Shown here piece by piece: positions 60,785-64,000 of a stretch of DNA of 64,000 nt. The DNA comes from Hermodice carunculata (taxonomy: Eukaryota > Annelida > Polychaeta > Eunicida > Amphinomidae), in assembly GCA_964020975.1 (NCBI GenBank), contig CAXHWN010002465.1, forward strand, positions 372,001 to 436,000, read 5' to 3'. The notes beneath the pieces were generated by a model. That model worked only from the letters and a program-made list of their open reading frames with translations. It did no database searches and had not been told where the DNA came from. The first letter of the stretch is position 1; every line of letters starts with the position of its first letter. Both the position numbers and the translations under genes were made by a program.

Positions 60785-60928
60785 CTTTTATACCATCGCC
60801 GTACGGTAGAAATAGAGCAGCCACTATTCTCACCATACGATGAATAGACCAAACTCTATCATCAACTTAACGTACGGTGAAAATAGACAAAACACTATTC
60901 TCACCGTACGGTGAAAATAGTCACTCCG
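60785..60928. repeat. Right palindrome array
   Basis: Four degenerate units (GCCGTACGGTAGAAATAGAG, CTATTCTCACCATACGATGA, CGTACGGTGAAAATAG, CTATTCTCACCGTACGGTGA), inverted relative to the left array. The last unit is a near-perfect palindrome. Confidence 0.85.
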
Positions 60929-61037
60929 TTAATTTAATTCCACCAGTGACCGCAAGAGAGCAGTACTTAGACGTACTGCCGCTCCAACTACTGTATAGCC
61001 CTATGGCTATGCTAGAGGGCAGTGTATGCCAACAGAG

Positions 61038-62398
<1,361 letters not shown>

Positions 62399-62404
62399 CA
62401 TCTG

Positions 62405-62620
62405 CATACCTGTCAACATTCCACACCTCAAAATAGGGAGATTTTTGTAAATTTGAAAAATCCATGGGGGAGATTGTATTTCAACAAAGAATATAATAGA
62501 AAATACTAAATTTTCATGGGGGAGATTCTGCCAAATTGGCAAAATTTTGCACGTAAATAAAAAAAATTGGGGCAAAAAAGTGGGAGACTCTCACCTTAGG
62601 GGGGAGACTTGACAGGTATG
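62405..62620. mobile_element. Short TIR element with CATCTG duplication
   Basis: Begins CATACCTGTCAA and ends TTGACAGGTATG, perfect 12-bp inverted ends, with CATCTG directly repeated outside (62399-62404 and 62621-62626). Body of 216 bp with several GGGGGAGATT-like phrases and no coding capacity. A non-autonomous DNA transposon; superfamily not assigned. Confidence 0.8.
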
Positions 62621-62626
62621 CATCTG

Positions 62627-62889
62627 AGAACAAGAAAACCCAGTCATCATTGGGAAAATTTTGAAATATTACAGTTTGCTACGGCCAAAGTACTGACAGC
62701 AGTCACACCGCCTCGACTCGTAGTACTCACATTTTGGCCATGTGTATTCAGTCACTACACTGAGTATATTGAAAGCTGAATTGTCAATAAATACTGCACA
62801 CTGTACCTGTCAGTTTGAGAACAAAATATGTCACTGTGGTCAGAATTATGGAAGAGACAGCCCCCTGCACCTGTAAGAGCCATTTCTAA
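62627..62889. other. Unassigned spacer
   Basis: Nothing recognised. Confidence 0.3.
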
Positions 62890-63712
62890 TTATGCACTCT
62901 ATAATCCTTGTACCCGGAAGCTGGCCGAATTACTCAAATAATACATGTACCTTAAATGCCTCATCAATAAAAGATAAAACAGTCTTACACATTTTTACAC
63001 TTCTGTCATCCAGTGTCCTGATGTATGTAAATTTACCAATTCAGCTTAAGCAGTTAAATTGGCCAGGTTTGAGTACAAGTTCATTCTTGTTTCATGATAA
63101 CTGATACATTCTGTAACAAAGTGAAGTTCATCTTCAGTGGCATTGGTCCAGTATAACTTGCATGCTGTCGTTTCAACTGGTGTTTTGGGCCTTGTATGTC
63201 GGCCCGCTTCTATTTGTTAGGTGTGCGCACTAATTCTCAACTTTTGAGAATTTATTCCTCTTAATAACTGGTATCCCAAAATTCAAGTAATTTTCTTTTT
63301 CAAAATTATGTTTGAAGGGACAGTAGGTGCGCAGCTTATGTGAGCCACTTTTATTAGTACCATTAAACTCTTGTATCCAGTCTGAACAATATATGTTTTG
63401 CAGTTTCTCCTTCAATTTTGGGACAACTGTGTTTCGGTTTCTTCCCGCGACATATTCCCAAATTTCCGGAAGATCTAGTTTGTGGAAGAGGTCTTTTACG
63501 TACATCAGCCAACAATTCTTACCTAGCTTACATAATTCATAGTTTTCTAGCAAACATTTATACTTTAAGGAGTTATGGTCACTATTTAGAAGATATTGCC
63601 AATATTTTATGGCACCACACAACAAATTAATGAGTACAGGGAAACTTCCAAGTTCAGCTCGAGCTGCTGCATTAGTAGCCATCCTGTGTACCCCAAGAAA
63701 ACCTTGCACAAT
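62890..63712 (-). pseudogene. CR1/L2-like LINE 3' region
   Basis: The minus strand reads FLGVHRMATNAAARAELGSF, CGAIKYWQYLLNS, WEYVAGRNRNTVV, KLRTYCPFKHNFEKENYL, then in another frame TPVETTACKLYW and TEDELHFVTEC, then KCVRLFYLLLMRHL. This is the post-RT C-terminal region including the GRY/C..C/EDE.HF finger of CR1/L2-like LINEs. Frameshifts occur after KFSKVEN. Its 5' side ends exactly at the TTAA of the MITE at 63717, so the MITE inserted into it or marks its break. Confidence 0.85.
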
Positions 63713-63716
63713 TTAA

Positions 63717-63956
63717 CTCTTCCACTGTCAAATTTTGGACCGAGTCAACAGGTTTTCTCGGCATACTTTGGGCGCAATGCGCCCAATGCGTGCTGAGAAA
63801 AGCTGTTGATCCAGGGTATTTTCTCTGGAACTATAGGCGTACTGGTACTTGAATGAAAGGCTTTTTTATGAGCAATACAAGTCTGGGATCCTAATAATAA
63901 TTCAGACTTGTCTGACTAGGGTAGATCGACTTTAGATGTGATTCACACTGAAAGAG
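63717..63956. mobile_element. TTAA-flanked MITE, copy 4
   Basis: Begins CTCTTCCACTGTC and ends CACACTGAAAGAG. TTAA at 63713-63716 is intact; the right flank reads CTAT. The hairpin at 63745-63809 has the longest loop region of the four copies (GGCGCAATGCGCC at its centre). Confidence 0.8.
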
Positions 63957-64000
63957 CTATTAGTAATATGAATGCTATCAGGTAAAGCTTTATCACATAG

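Larger units (their letters stand above)
58918..60928. mobile_element. TTAA-flanked element with inverted palindrome arrays
   Basis: Left array (58918-59270) and right array (about 60790-60928) are made of CTATTTTCACCGTACGGTGA plus GAATAG, each unit being itself palindromic. The right array is the inverted counterpart of the left: its reverse complement reproduces GTTTGGTCTATT, GGCTGCTCTATTT and TTTTGTCTATTTTCACCG in matching order. TTAA stands at both outer edges (58914-58917 and 60929-60932). Between them lie AT-rich DNA and a minus-free, plus-strand L1/Tx1 LINE 3' end. TTAA duplication would suggest piggyBac-like movement, the nested inverted arrays a foldback-type element. No transposase is present. 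Confidence 0.6.

Overview
This is a repeat-rich, AT-rich metazoan (animal) window in which I find no host gene that I can defend. All recognisable protein homology comes from decayed transposable elements. The mixture of CR1/L2-like and L1/Tx1-like LINEs, a pogo/Tigger-type DDE transposase, TTAA-flanked MITEs, Helentron/HINE-like elements with a ~150-bp core repeat and many micro- and minisatellites points to a marine invertebrate such as a hemichordate, echinoderm, amphioxus or mollusc. The species cannot be fixed from this sequence alone.

Layout. 0.7-0.9 kb: a small foldback element. 1.8-3.6 kb: a dead pogo transposase on the minus strand joined to an L1/Tx1 reverse transcriptase scrap on the plus strand. 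3.9-6.0 kb: a 33-bp minisatellite, then a HINE-like element carrying a pogo-type MITE. 6.7-9.1 kb: a long-TIR MITE, a poly-T duplication and a TTAA MITE. 10.7-11.0 kb: a GAT repeat. 13.9-15.7 kb: a rearranged duplication containing a 27-bp minisatellite. 16.6 kb: a perfect 65-bp inverted repeat. 17.5-18.2 kb: LINE RT. 18.6-21.4 kb: microsatellites. 23.6-25.0 kb: a dispersed repeat and a ~73-bp tandem array. 25.2-27.2 kb: a LINE whose coding sequence has been expanded into a 720-bp minisatellite. 30-32 kb: a TTAA MITE and tandem ~470-bp modules. 33.8-38.8 kb: two opposed remnants of LINEs with similar motifs, and two related minisatellite blocks. 46-48 kb: a TTAA MITE and two nested HINE-like elements. 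54-56 kb: CR1-like LINE pieces. 56.6-58.7 kb: a composite HINE-like element ending in a Helitron-type hairpin plus CTAG. 58.9-60.9 kb: a TTAA-flanked element with inverted arrays of palindromes around an L1/Tx1 3' end. 61-64 kb: a CT repeat, a TIR element, a LINE 3' end and a last TTAA MITE.

Nothing here works together as a pathway. The strongest biology is repeat biology: the HINE-like family in four copies, the palindromic-array element at 58.9-60.9 kb, the LINE-born minisatellite, and a MITE family whose internal hairpin stem shows a paired base change between copies. Large stretches between these hold only unassigned AT-rich sequence. Short ORFs there are mostly chance or microsatellite translations.
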